From contig NW_026947500.1 of NCBI RefSeq assembly GCF_034190915.1, positions 19,280,501 through 19,344,500 on the forward strand: a stretch of 64,000 bases of DNA, in the 5' to 3' direction. This document shows positions 46,771-59,300 of the stretch, in pieces (within the stretch, counting starts at the first letter, position 1; each line of letters begins with the position of its first letter). The position numbers and the translations under genes were made by a program. This DNA comes from Cavia porcellus. Its lineage: Eukaryota; Chordata; Mammalia; Rodentia; Caviidae. Below the pieces are notes generated by a model that saw only the letters and a list, made by a program, of their open reading frames with translations, was not told the origin of the DNA and did no database searches.

Positions 46771-48837
46771 TATGTGATAGGAAGTAAAGCAGTGGAAATG
46801 GAGAGAAAAGCTCCTGGCTCAAGTTACTATAAAGAAATAATAATTTCTTATATAATTTAAAAAGTAAAAATTTTCCAATTTTTAAAATTCTGGGGCTTCT
46901 ATTTTACCTCCTCCTTAAGTGTTAAAAGAAAATACATTTTAAGTCTCAACAACAGCCTCAGCAAAGAATAGATTTTCACAATTTAGCACTTCAAAACAAG
47001 GAATCTGGTGTGGATACATGGAGGAAGCCTGACCACCCCCTAAGCCAGGAGACTCCAGGCTGCTGAGCTTCTCTGAGCCTCCTCCCTTTCGTACAAGGTT
47101 GTCAGAGACGGCGAGCAAGCTGTCCATGCCAGCCTCAGGTACCCAGTGAACCGCAACTCCTGCTCAGGGCATCGGGACCCACTGCCCCCGTGCTGGGGCC
47201 ACACTCTGGCCACGGGCACTGGCTTCCCTCTCCCAAGGGGACACACGGGGGACTCACAGGCCAAACCAAGTTCTTTCCAAAGTTCTACTCATACAAAAGG
47301 TTAGTGAACAAGGGCGGCTCCTTGGTCTGCTAAGGATTTCAGTAGGGAGCCCCCGTCATACCCCCACCACACACCAGTACAGGGTCACTCCTGGAGAGCC
47401 GGGCTTCCTGCATCTCTCCCAGGTCCCACAGCTGCTCATCCACCCACTCCTTGGTCCCTACTGAGCGGTCAATCGTCTATGGAAAGAATACCTCAACTCT
47501 GCTTTGCTCCCCCTGCAAAGGTGTATGAGTAAAGGCACCACAAAACCCCTCCAGTTCACTGGAGATGCAGGCTCCACTGCGATGCAGCTTAACAACTATT
47601 TTTTGTTATTTGAAAACGCCCCAGGGAACTCAAACTCACACTAAGTATTCCTCAAACATAAAATAAACAAAAACTTTAACGCTTTCCCTGGAAGAAATTG
47701 AACTACTACATCAAGATGGCACAGTCACCTGTACAAAGCTACAGACTACCCCAGCTGATTTAATATTTGTAACATGAAAAAAAAAATAACAATCCACCAC
47801 AATTTAAAAATTCTCATTCTATTGCAAAGTACTTAGTTATGTTAGCCTAAATTGTGATTAGTAACAAAAATTCAAATCATACCATAAATGCAAGGTTAAT
47901 CAATATATACAAATATATCACAAACACATATTTAGCTTTTAGAAAAGAAAAAAATGAAGGATGCTTCATAAATTTGCTCAAAGCAATACTAGCTGAGAAT
48001 GTCTACCTTGTGTTTAAATCTTACCTGAAACACGACACATACATTTTCACTTTATGCTCCCTCAACTTTGGGGACACTAAACCAAAATGCAGATGTATGC
48101 ATGTCACATGACACTTACCAGCTCCACAGGCGAGGGAAAAAAAGAAAGTAGAAGAAATAAACCTGTCTCTTTTCTGTACTCTTTTGTTGTGGTAGTGAAG
48201 AATTCATATGTCCACAAGGATGGCTTAAACTAAAACCCTGGTTTCCTGATTCCAAAACTAATTTCCTCCTAAATCCTGGAAATTATAAGAACAGCTGAAA
48301 ATGAAATTAAATCATAATATCCAATGTTCTTATATTCTCCAATTTCCTCGATAAATATAGCTATGCCTAGTTATAAACTATGCCTTGCTATAAGTTGGTC
48401 TAATTATAAATATCACATCAAGGACACATCTTTATCACTTTACATATTTAGGTTATAAATTCATTGTGAAGAGATTTAGTCACTACTAAGAAAAGCTAAA
48501 TTCACAAGTAAAGTACACTTCTACCATGACCCCTTTCAAGTTACAAGGGAAGTGCCAACTCCCTTTAAATTCACCCTTAGGTTCTCATTTGAACAAATGA
48601 CATGTTCAGGCAACAACGTGGAATTCTGAAATGGAGTCAATGATAGCCATACAATCCTAGCAAATGAGATTTAAAAGGATCGAGGTACATAGCCACTCAG
48701 CAGGGCCATCTTGTCCCCACACTTCTGACTTCTGACATCTGGCAGCATCTGGAGGCTTTTCGATGCTCACAACTGGAGCTGCTGCTACTGGTATTCAGAA
48801 GGCAAAGGAGATGACCCCCTCCCTACCCAGGGAAGAA

Positions 48838-48905
48838 TAGCTGGGTGTCAGAGCATCTGCTTACCCTGCTTAGCGTGCCCAAGGCTTCAGTCTAGCACTG
48901 AAGGG
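48838..48905 (+). repeat. Older ID-like SINE fragment
   Basis: agctgggtgtcagagcatct, then cccaaggcttcagtctagca. A faint copy. Confidence 0.4.
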
Positions 48906-49357
48906 GGGCGGATTGTCAGGTCCAAAATGTCAAGTGTGGCAGCTGAGACACTACATGTGCCACAGCAAGGACACTCAGCCCTCTCTGCCACCCATGAGCC
49001 ATGTCACCCCAGCATCTGAGCATCAGATAATGGTTGTTCTTTCTAAACTAAAACCTTACCTTAGTATTCAGGCTAAATTGCAGTGTTGGCACTTTGCAAT
49101 ATGGTTTAGGCACTCAGGCTCTGAAAAGTTTGCCATCATAGCTCTGTAGTAACTAGATGTCAAATCCCAATCTAACAGATAAAGAACTGGGGCCTAACAT
49201 TCCCAGAAAAGGCTTATTTCCAAAACAGAGTTCCATTCAACACATTTTTGGTTTGTTTACTGCTGAGAAACAGGAGGAAGAGCCACAGACTAATGGCACA
49301 CCTTTAAAATAACATAAAAGCCCCTGGAAGGCATCAAGAATAATACAACCAGGTCAC

Positions 49358-49503
49358 CTAGGTGGGCATGGTGGCACACACCTGAAATCCTAGCGCTTGG
49401 GAAAGCTGAGACAGGAAGATCACTGTGAGTTTGAGGAACCCTGAATGGTACAGTGAAACCCTGCCTCAAAAGAGCCAAAAAACAAAAACAAAACAAAACA
49501 AAA
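49358..49503 (+). repeat. B1-like SINE
   Basis: ggtgggcatggtggcacaca, cctagcgcttgggaaagctg, and a CAAAA tail. It abuts the ID-like copy at 49542. Confidence 0.82.
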
Positions 49504-49541
49504 GTGGTCATCTAAAAGAACTCTATAGAAAAAAATGCTTT

Positions 49542-49656
49542 GGGGCCGGGGTTTAGCTTAGCAGTGTAAGCACCTGCCCTGGTAAGTGCGAGGTCATGAG
49601 TTCGATCCCTGCTACAAAAAAAAAAAAAAAAAAAAAAAGAAAGAAAAAAGAACAAA
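49542..49656 (+). repeat. ID-like SINE with perfect target-site duplication
   Basis: Head ggggccggggtttagctta and B box gttcgatccc, ending in gctac and a long A tract, so it lacks the aaaatgaaaaagac tail. The 15-bp duplication agaaaaaaatgcttt lies at 49527-49541 and 49657-49671. Confidence 0.88.
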
Positions 49657-50509
49657 AGAAAAAAATGCTTTCATTTTTTAGTCCTGTACAAAATATAATA
49701 CTTCCTTCTAGAATCGAAAAACAACTTTAGTAGCAAACATACTACACTGGGAACTGTGTACAAAAAGTCTGCTTGAGCAACCTATTCAGGACGCCCTGTC
49801 TTAGGAGCTATTCCTATTCCTCATTTCTCCCTTCCTTCTCTCCAGGAAATTTGTCCACTCAAAAACAAAAACAAAAACACCAGTTTGGTTTTGCCTAAAG
49901 AGTGGCCCTAGGCCACTTTGCCTTGGCTCCTGGGAGGTGATTTATGTCATTTCACGTAGGTTTGCGTCTGCTGAGTGTGCCACTGGCTACATCTAATATT
50001 TTAGAAAACTCAACCGTGTGATTCAGGCCACGGTTTGGGGTTTTTCAGTATCAGTTCACAATGAAACATTCCATCCCCACACCTATGTAGTGAAGCCCCC
50101 AGTTAAAACACTGAACACCAAGGCTGGATGAGCTGTCCTGGTCAGCAATACTCGTGTCCCCTCAGTAGTCACGTCTCTCACTGTCCCTTCACCTCTCCAG
50201 TTCCTTCCTCGAAGCTCCAGTCACAGGCAACCAGTTACAAATTTTCTGGAGTGACTGTCCAATCAGGCCCCTCCCCCCAATTTTCCTGGAACACCCCCCT
50301 GCTGCCTTCCTCTCTCTCTATTCAACCCAGAAGTCTGCAAGAGTGCATCCTCTTTGACCTCAACCAGGCAGCGTCCGTGCCTCTCCCAGATACCAGAGTC
50401 CGGGGCACATTTCTGTGCTGCAAGCCAAGTTTGCATTCTGGTTGCTTGCTTGCTGCCTTCCCTGGTGACCTGAAGACCAAAAAAGGTCCTTAAAGGAAGA
50501 ATCTACTTG

Positions 50510-50570
50510 TCTATAGTTCCACCCCAGAGCTGGTGCTCCGTAAGCCTTTATTGAATAAATGGATGATAAT
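50510..50570 (+). repeat. L2/MIR-like tail fragment
   Basis: tggtgctccgtaagccttta then ttgaataaatgg resembles the conserved 3' end of L2/MIR elements. Recognised from memory; ancient. Confidence 0.4.
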
Positions 50571-51414
50571 AAATTGTATTTGCTGGTTGCAACTTTATTT
50601 TTTAAAGAAAAATTTAAAAGCCCAATAAACATGATACAGAAATTTAAAACAAGATGGTAGGAAATTAACAATGGTTATTATACGGCATATTGTTATCTTC
50701 AAAATAGTTGCTCAGATTATCAGATATAGGCATGAAAAACAGATCAAACAATATAAGCACTGTTCCTTTTAATGAACTAACAGAACTGATTGTACAATAA
50801 TTTTTAAGAAAAAACAAAACCTACAAAGTAATTTTCTAAAGTACAAAGCATCAAATTGTACTGTTTGTTTTGTACAAGTACCAGCTCCCCCCATGAATGT
50901 TACTACTATGTACTACAAACATGTACTAATAAAAATAAAAATGAAAAAATTGTACCATCTATTCAGGTTAATTTTCAACATCCTGTTAAACTGACATATA
51001 ATATAAAACAAAAATCTGATTTATTGTTATGTATATCAAAGACTTAAAAGTTTTATGTTAAAAATAAATCTAAAAGATTTGCAAAACTTTTATTATACCT
51101 TAAAGCCATAAAATTAGCCATTTATCTCAATCAAAATCACAGAATACCACAACCAAATTTAAGTCATATTCATATAAAAATATGTATTCAAATCTTAGTT
51201 TATCTAAGCTTTGATTCAAAATGCTCTAAAATTTTGACTAGTAGAGAATAAATTAGCATTCTGTCATTTTTTAAAATAATATATATCTCCATATTTGTTA
51301 AAACTTTTACTCTATAGAAGAAATATTATTTGATTGCTAAAAGCACCAAAAGAGTAAAAGTGAATTATAAAAACTCTTTAAAGATGCTCGTATGATATTA
51401 ATACTTTAACAATT

Positions 51415-51453
51415 TGTATCAAATTTAGTATTTCATATCAAATTTAGTATTAA
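51415..51453 (+). repeat. Short tandem duplication, tatcaaatttagtatt
   Basis: Two copies of tatcaaatttagtatt within 40 bp upstream of OGN. Confidence 0.7.
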
Positions 51454-53093
51454 AATTAGCATTAGAATAATTTTATACAGTTTCTTTTGGTCAGCAAGCG
51501 AAAGTATTTTTTACTATCAACCCTAAAATTATAAATGAAATTTGTTTTAGAAAGCTAGTTCTCATACTTCAAATTTTGTCATATGTAAGTTAAGGGAAAA
51601 ATGCAATTAAAAAACTAAAGAACGAAGCTATGAAATAATCTGTGTTAAAACCAATTTTTAAATAGGACATTTCTGGCTATGCATTAATTACAGAATTAGG
51701 ACAAAAGGTTTAGTCTTCCTAAAATTAAGAGCATAAACATTGCTCTAGTTGGTGGGTTATTTCATTAAAAACAAAACCAAAACAAGTTTTATTGCTTGGG
51801 AAAGCACCAATAGGCAAAGCATGATTTTATAAGTGCATCATTCTCATTAACCAATTTTCACTAACAGAATGGAGCTTGTTACTAAAGAACACGGTTTGTA
51901 GTCCAGCAGAGGAGTTCAGGGCAGCAGTTTCAGCACGATTCTCTAGTACAACACCCTGCGTTTCACCCTAGAGAAGGAATGTTGGCGAAGCTCTCTACCA
52001 CATGGAAACTGCTCTTAAAGCTGCTGGGCCCTGGAATTGTGTTCAGCAGTCTGAAACCAACCTTCCACTTTTCTCATTCACCCTCCCACTCGGGGCTAGT
52101 GCACACCTATTGAGGAAAACCAAACAACTTCAAAACAGACACAACGGTAGGCTTGCTTTTCATATATTATTTTAAGTATTGTTTGTTATAGTGTGATGCA
52201 TCTAAGTCTTAAAGGGAAAGGACATTTCTAACATGTGTAAGTTTCAGTTACCTTGATCATTAATTTTTAACAAGTACTTTTCATGTATTATTACGTAGCA
52301 TCAGTACCAAACTGGCAAGAAGTAGGTGCTGCAAAACTCACAAACCCATTCCAGTCTTGGATTTTTGACAAACTGGCATCTATAGTGCAACATCAGCATC
52401 TGAGTGGCTCTGCTTCAAGGTACTTAAGAAGAAGTCTGAAATGTATACCCAGATTGACTGCTGAGCCCCCAAGAATCTTCTCTAATACATTCCCCAAAAT
52501 TTCTTGATTAAAGTTCTACATTTCCTCTAGTCCGCAATCCTGTTGTTATAATTTTCAGAGTGACAGACTATTAAATTTACAAAAATAAAAGATGTATGGG
52601 TTCTCCAGTATTATGTACCACCTAAAAGTAAAAGTTAATGACTCCTTTTCAAGAAGTGAAATTTCAGGTTTAAGTTTGAAAACTTTTCTTGGAAATTGTT
52701 TCTTTCATACCACTATAAATCAAGAGTTCGTATAAGGCAGCCGTTGAAATATGATATTTTTAACTCACATGAGACAGGATCTTGTGTCTTCACTTTAACT
52801 ATTTGTACTACAGGTATCCTGAGAAGATTTCAATTGCATATGAGTCCCCACACTCAGGGCACTTAATTATTAAGAAACATAAATTATCAACGATTCTTGG
52901 ATTTTTGCGAGACAAATAAAACTTTCCCAAAGAATTTTTCAGAATGTTCACTGATACACAAAATCTGTTAGTATCTAATTAAAGATCACTAAGGGTTAAA
53001 TACTTTTTCTCTGGCCCCTACTGCGTACACCCTGCCAAAAACATCCTCTAAGCTTTTAAATATTGCTTCGATGGTCTGCATTTTTATTTCCAG

Positions 53094-53342
53094 GGAATAA
53101 GAGAGTTTTGTTTCACAATAAGCAGGATCCTCGTTTATTAACTTCCAGTCACCTTGATTTCTGCTGAGATGAAGACCGTGCGGCCCACCCTCCTCTTGTT
53201 ACTGTTCATGCCTCTGACCCAGCCAGCACCCCCAGCGCAGCAGGACTCACGCGCTGTCTACGAGTCCGAGTACGGAGCAGATAATTTTGAAGAAACCCTA
53301 TATTACTATGAGGATAACTACCAAGATGGAAAGCATATCAAG
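53094..53342 (+). CDS. OGN: OGN exon with start codon (5' UTR 53094-53168, coding 53169-53342)
   Basis: Acceptor tttttatttccag ends at 53093, preceded by a pyrimidine-rich run, and is the likely start of this exon. Coding begins at 53169 and runs 58 codons in phase 0 to the donor caag|gtactt. It encodes the signal peptide and the tyrosine-rich tail. The upstream non-coding exon was not located. Confidence 0.85.
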
Positions 53343-56300
53343 GTACTTTATTTCTACTCTGAATTTATCTTCTAAAATAGTACCCATTTAAATGCATGCT
53401 TTTGTTTTTCATGACTGTCTGATAAGGTGAGGGGAAAGCAAAAGCATTTTAAATGATTAAGGATTTCTTAATTGTCCCTAAGATGATGCGTTTAGTACAT
53501 CCCTACCTTCCAAATTAAAAACGTTATCTTTGGTAATCAAACAGTAGCTACAGTAACCAAAAACAAAATTTAAAGAAAACTAGACTTTAAGATGACCCCT
53601 GTCCAACTACAATTTTTGTTCAGTGATACTACACAATGATACTATATTTACATAAAACCCTGTCTCAAAAATAAATTAGGAGAAATGAAGATGAATTATC
53701 AGGTTATTTTAGAAAAAAATGGTTCAATGAAATAAACTGAAAAGTACCCATGATACTAACTATACACAGTACAAAAAAAAAAAAAAACCCACCAAACTAT
53801 TTAATAATTTAATATGGGGTTTTACCAAGGGTCTGTAACCGTCACTGAGTTAACACTGCAGGGATAACTTTTGTACCACAGCACTCACAGCCTCCTTTAT
53901 AGGCAAAGTAAGTACTTGTGGTTTTCTTGGCACACAGAAAAAATGTTGGGTAAGGAAAAAGCTAGCATAGCATATAAACTATTGGTTGCCCACTGTGTGT
54001 CACACACACGTACAATGGAAAATAAGAAATGTAGATGGATACATGATACTGATTGCTTCAGAAGTTCTCTGTAAATTAGATAGCAAGATTTTTATTGAAT
54101 AATTAACATTGCTTTTCTTTTAGCACACAATGAATAAATGTTAATATCGCAGCATCTTCCAACAGAATTGTTAACATGGTGGTATTATTTCTGCCCTATA
54201 ATTAAGATAAAAAATAGGTATCTCTGGTCACGAATTAAGTTTTTTACAAAAAGCACATCAGAACATAAACTACTGGCTCATTTGGATATCTTGAATACAA
54301 CAATTACTTTTAAGAACACTTTCAAAATTCCCTGGTCTAAAAGGCTTAGCAATGACCTTCCATCTGCAATTCCTTTTCAGGCTCCAGCAGTTTCTCTATG
54401 GTAACATCAACGTGTCCACTAGTGTATGTGGAATGGAGCACAGTTTACGGGACAGAGTGTGGAGGGATGCGCAGGAAGCACACAGATGGGAAATGAGGGT
54501 TGAGGGCCGGGTCTGGGGCCATGACTGTGGTCAGGTGCAGCAAGCTTATGCAGGGCAGAGAGCACAGGACCCCGCCTAAGACGCTGCAGTTTACTGGCAG
54601 AAACTCACTCTCTGAGAAGAGGAGAGAGGCTACACAGGAAGGATTCTATTCGGTGTTACAAGCCGACACCAGTGGTCCGAATACGGGGAGAGACTAGAAT
54701 CCCAGGCCTCAGAGGCCAGGACCCGGAGGCCGGCAGGTAATTAAAAGCCACCCCCGGGGAGACATTAAAAGAGCTCACTCAGCGCTTCACAAATGTGGTG
54801 TGCTGGACCTCTAAAGTGGTTTCAAATGACAAAATCTGATCAGAGGAAGTAAGTTCAGACAAGAATCATGTGGGATAGTTTCACTTCAGAAAAACTCATT
54901 CACATTCAGAGAATTCTCTCCAGCTCCCATTTGGAATTTCTGTATGTTCAGTATTCACCAAGTATTGAGTTTAGTCACTGGAAATCTAAAAATGAAAAAG
55001 ACCTGGTTCTTTCATTTAAGAAACGTGCTCTAGAGTAAGAACCTTAATGTATCACGAAGTAGAACTATGTATAAAATTCTAATGAAGCACAAAGGAAATA
55101 CCAGTAATTACGAATCAGAAGTACTATCTGTGATCCAAGTTTACAATCAAATTTATGTTATCACACCTAATATCAATATTATTTTTCTAACAGGAAGATG
55201 TTCCTATGATAATACCTGAGAACAGTTTTCAGTTACAAAGAGATGACACTGCCACACCATTACCCCCCAAGAAAGAGAATGATGGTAAGTCATTGGTATT
55301 TTGATGGTATTTTACCAAATAATGATGGTATTTTATTATCTCACTTTTTCAGAAGAATCTTTTTAAAATGTTATAGTGGAACTTTGTTCCTTTTAGTAAT
55401 CAAACACTGCCTCAACATACAGTAATTACAAAGTAGAATTTTCACCTCCAGTGGTGGACTCAAACAGCTATGTTAAAGTCCACATCATCTGCCATCTCAC
55501 CTCCTGAATGAGACGTGTGGAACAAGAACTTTCAAACAATCAAAGCTTGGCCCAGGCTTAACCTCCAAAAACCGTTTCTGTCCACAAAAGATTATGTTGA
55601 AGCATAATTAAAGACTGATTATTTGCCAGATACAATGTACTGCCTTAGCATAAGGTCAACAAAATGCAATCCTTACCTTCAAGAAACTCATGGAAGAGAA
55701 TAGGTTATCATAAATAATGACAATACATCCATTTCAATTAAAACGAGAAAAGTCACTACAAAGTAAACGACCAGTACTACTTAACAGTTAAGTGTTTGGT
55801 TTACTCTTGCTCTATGACAAAACATTTTTACTTCCCATAAAAACATGGGAAGAAAAGAGTTCTCTAATTTCTGCTTTGCTAAAATACAATTGAAACGAAC
55901 CAAAATAGAAAACATCTCTTTAAAAATTTAGGATGTATTTTTGGGGGCTGGGGACTTAGCTCAGCGGCATAAGTGCCTGCTTTGCAAGCAGGTAGTCGTG
56001 AGTTCGATCTCTGGTACGGATAAAAACAAAAAAGACAAAAAAAAAAAAAAATTTAGGATGTATTTTTAGTCAAATCAGATTTGGGCAGATGGAAAGACAT
56101 TCTTTGTTTTTGGAGATGATTCAATATCATAAAGATGCCATTTCTCTTTCCGTTTATAAATTTTAGACAATTTCACTAAAATTACCCAGTTTGGTTTGGT
56201 TAGCCTGGGCTACAAAGTGAGGTATAGTCCAAGCCTGAACTGTGTTGTGAACTCTGTCTCAAAAAGAAAAACAAAACAGAAACACAAATATATATACACA

Positions 56301-59300
56301 GAAATTTTAGTGCGTAAAGTATCAACTCAATTCATGAAAGAAAAAAATATTTTTAGCCTTTAAAAAAAAAGATAGAATAAAATCCATACCTAAGATCATA
56401 AACAGAAAAATAAACTGCAAATGAATTAGCAACATAAAAGGGTAAGACGAAATCAAACAAGTACTAAGAGACACTCTGAGTATAGGGTGCTTCAAAAATC
56501 TAAAGATCTTGAGGCTGGGGATTTAGCTCAGTGGCACAAGTGCCCACCTGACAAGTGCAAGGTTATGAGTTCGATCTCTGGTACAAAACAAACAAACAAA
56601 CAAACCCAAACTAAAGGTCTTGATAGAAAAGATCAACAAATTTTACTCTAAGAAAATAAACCTTTAAATGGCACAAATCATATTCAAAGTCAAACAAAGT
56701 GAAAACCGGGGAGCATATTTGCTACAGAAAAAGAAGAAATATCTCTAATTATAAAGAACTCTTAGAAACTGACAAAAACTCATGAAAAACAGACAATGAA
56801 GACAATTCACAAAATTATTTTCAAATGTTCCTTAAACATATGAAAAGATGATTAACCTTATAATTAGAGAAACACAAAGGAAAACTATATTGTACCATGT
56901 TTAACTTATATGATTGGTAAAAATAAAAGTTTGACAATATATTAACATTTTGTGGACAAAGTTGTAGCAAAACATTCAAATTGCTGCTAGCAGAAATGCA
57001 TATCAGTACATTTTTTTGACAGAAATCTGGTAATATCTAACAAAAATCACTCTGAAGAAAAAGTACAAGACGGTATTTACAACATGCTGCCTTTCACGGA
57101 AGAAACAGGGATATAAGCAAATTTATATGCACCTGCTCATGGGAGTGAAAAGAAACTGGAATGGTAATCTAAAAAAACTGAGATGGGTTGGAGCTCAAGT
57201 GGCAGAGTGCTCGCCTACCATGTGCCAGGTTCTGGGGTTAGCCCTCAGCGCAACAAATAAACTCAACAACAAACAGAACCTGAGACCAGTTATTGACAGT
57301 AGAAAGAATGGGCAGAGGGGAAACAGGTAAAGACAAACTCGGAATGGGATGTGTTTTTTTCGCTGTGTACATTTATGATGTGTTTATATACATATATAGG
57401 TTATATGCATGCATACAGCATATGCATATACACATATGTTAAGTGTATTACTTATGGAGAAAGAAAAAGACACACTTATTTTTCATAGCTCTACTGCAAG
57501 AGCCTAGAAGCAATGATATGCCGAAAGCCATGAGCACCCTCAGCAAGTGAATCTTTCATTCTAACATCATTCTCCACTGAAAGGAATTAGTGCTTCTTGA
57601 AAAGAGCTGATTTCAGGGTTGGGGCAGAGAAAAGGCAAAACTGGCCAGGGTTTTCTTGTCGTGTCAGAAAACAAGGAAGTTCTCAAAGAACAAGGGGCCC
57701 ACTTTACACATTTAAAAATATTTATCAAAATATATGGCCAGCTGGTTTTTGACAGAGTGCCAGCACAACTAAATGGGGAAGAATAATAATTTCCATAAAA
57801 TCATGTGGAAACCACCATAGTCATAAGAAGAAAAAAATCTTGACCTTTCTTGACACCATCTATAGAAATAAATTAAAAATGGGCCCCATATCTAAATGTA
57901 GTTTATACTACACGACTTCTGGAAGAAGAAAAAAATGAAATATTAATGGTGATTAAAAGTTTGAATCTTAAAGTGTCCCCGAAGTTCATATGCTGAAGGT
58001 CTGGCTCCAGCAGACGGGCTGCAGAGAGGAGTCTGAGGAAGTTGGGTCATGGGCTGACCCTTGCAGCGGGTACTGGGACCCCAGCACCTTCCTCTCTCTC
58101 TGCTTCCGGGCTACATAAAGTGAACAGCTTTGCTCTGCTACACACGCCCCTCCCTGATGCTCTGCCTCACCACAGGTCCAAAGCCAACAGAGCTAAATAA
58201 GCACGGAATGAGGAAACGCCTGAAATTGTAAGCTGAAACAAGTCTTTCCACCTTTGATTATCTCAGGCATTTTGTCACAGTGGCAGAAAGCGGACAAACA
58301 GTGATAGACATTTCTTAATTATAACACACACACAAATCACATGAACTATAAAGGAATCATTAAAAATTTAATTGTACTTCAACTGTACTGAAAAGAAAAC
58401 AAAAAGACAAGTTACAACTAGGGTAAAACATTCATAAAATTTAAATCTAACAAGTCATATATCTAGTATGCTCTTATAATTTGATAAAAGCACAAAAACC
58501 CAACTATAAAGTAGGCAAAACATCTGAATAGACCTTTAAAGAAAATTTATGGATGACAAATATGCATATAAAAGGATGCTCAACATCAATCATCTTTACA
58601 GAAATTCAAATTAAAATACAATGAGATACCACAACATACTCTACTTGAATGGCTAAAATTAAAGACTGACCACATCAAATGCTGACAAGGATACACGGCA
58701 ACTAGAACTCTCACACACTGAATGGAAAAATGACATAACCCTTTGGAAAACAGTCAGAAACTTTCTTCTAAAGGTAAACATACACCATATTAAACCTAGT
58801 CACTCTACTTCTAGTTTAGAATGAAAGCATGAAGTCTACACAAACTTGTACACAATGTTCATAGCGGTTTTCTCTGAAATGGCCCAAACCTGGAAAGAGC
58901 CACATGTGCCTACAAACTGATGTGTAAACTGCATACAGAATCTGCCCCCCAAAAAGGTATATAACAGGAAAAGACCAACTTGTATAAATATTTTAATACT
59001 AAATTTACTGAGACATTATGAGATTAATACAGGCTATCTTTGACCTCTGTAATTACAAGAGGTGCTCAGAGTGATGGCCATTAGCTTCCAGACATTTATT
59101 AGTAGGATGGCCTGCTGAAGCGTACATATGTTTCTGGGGCAGGCTGTATATTGAGACAACGAAACACTATTCAGTAATAAAGAGGAATGAATTAGCCATA
59201 CATGCTGCATTAGGTAAATCTCAAAATAATTATGCTGAGTGAAAGAAGCCAGACCCAAAAAAAGTACATGTAGCCTGATTCTTTTCTCATAAATTCTTAT

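Larger units (their letters stand above)
44851..53093. other. OMD-OGN intergenic region
   Basis: Contains an L1 3' relic, three ID-like insertions (one truncated), B1-like copies, a GC-richer block at 46.95-47.5 kb and an L2/MIR-like tail near 50.5 kb. From 50.6 to 53.1 kb it is AT-rich and free of recognisable repeats. The OGN first exon and promoter must lie in this span, but I could not place them. Confidence 0.55.

Noticed and set aside
53154..53168. An earlier OGN start at the in-frame TTG
   Set aside because: TTG is not a likely start in a mammalian mRNA of this kind; the ATG at 53169 begins the typical MKT signal peptide.
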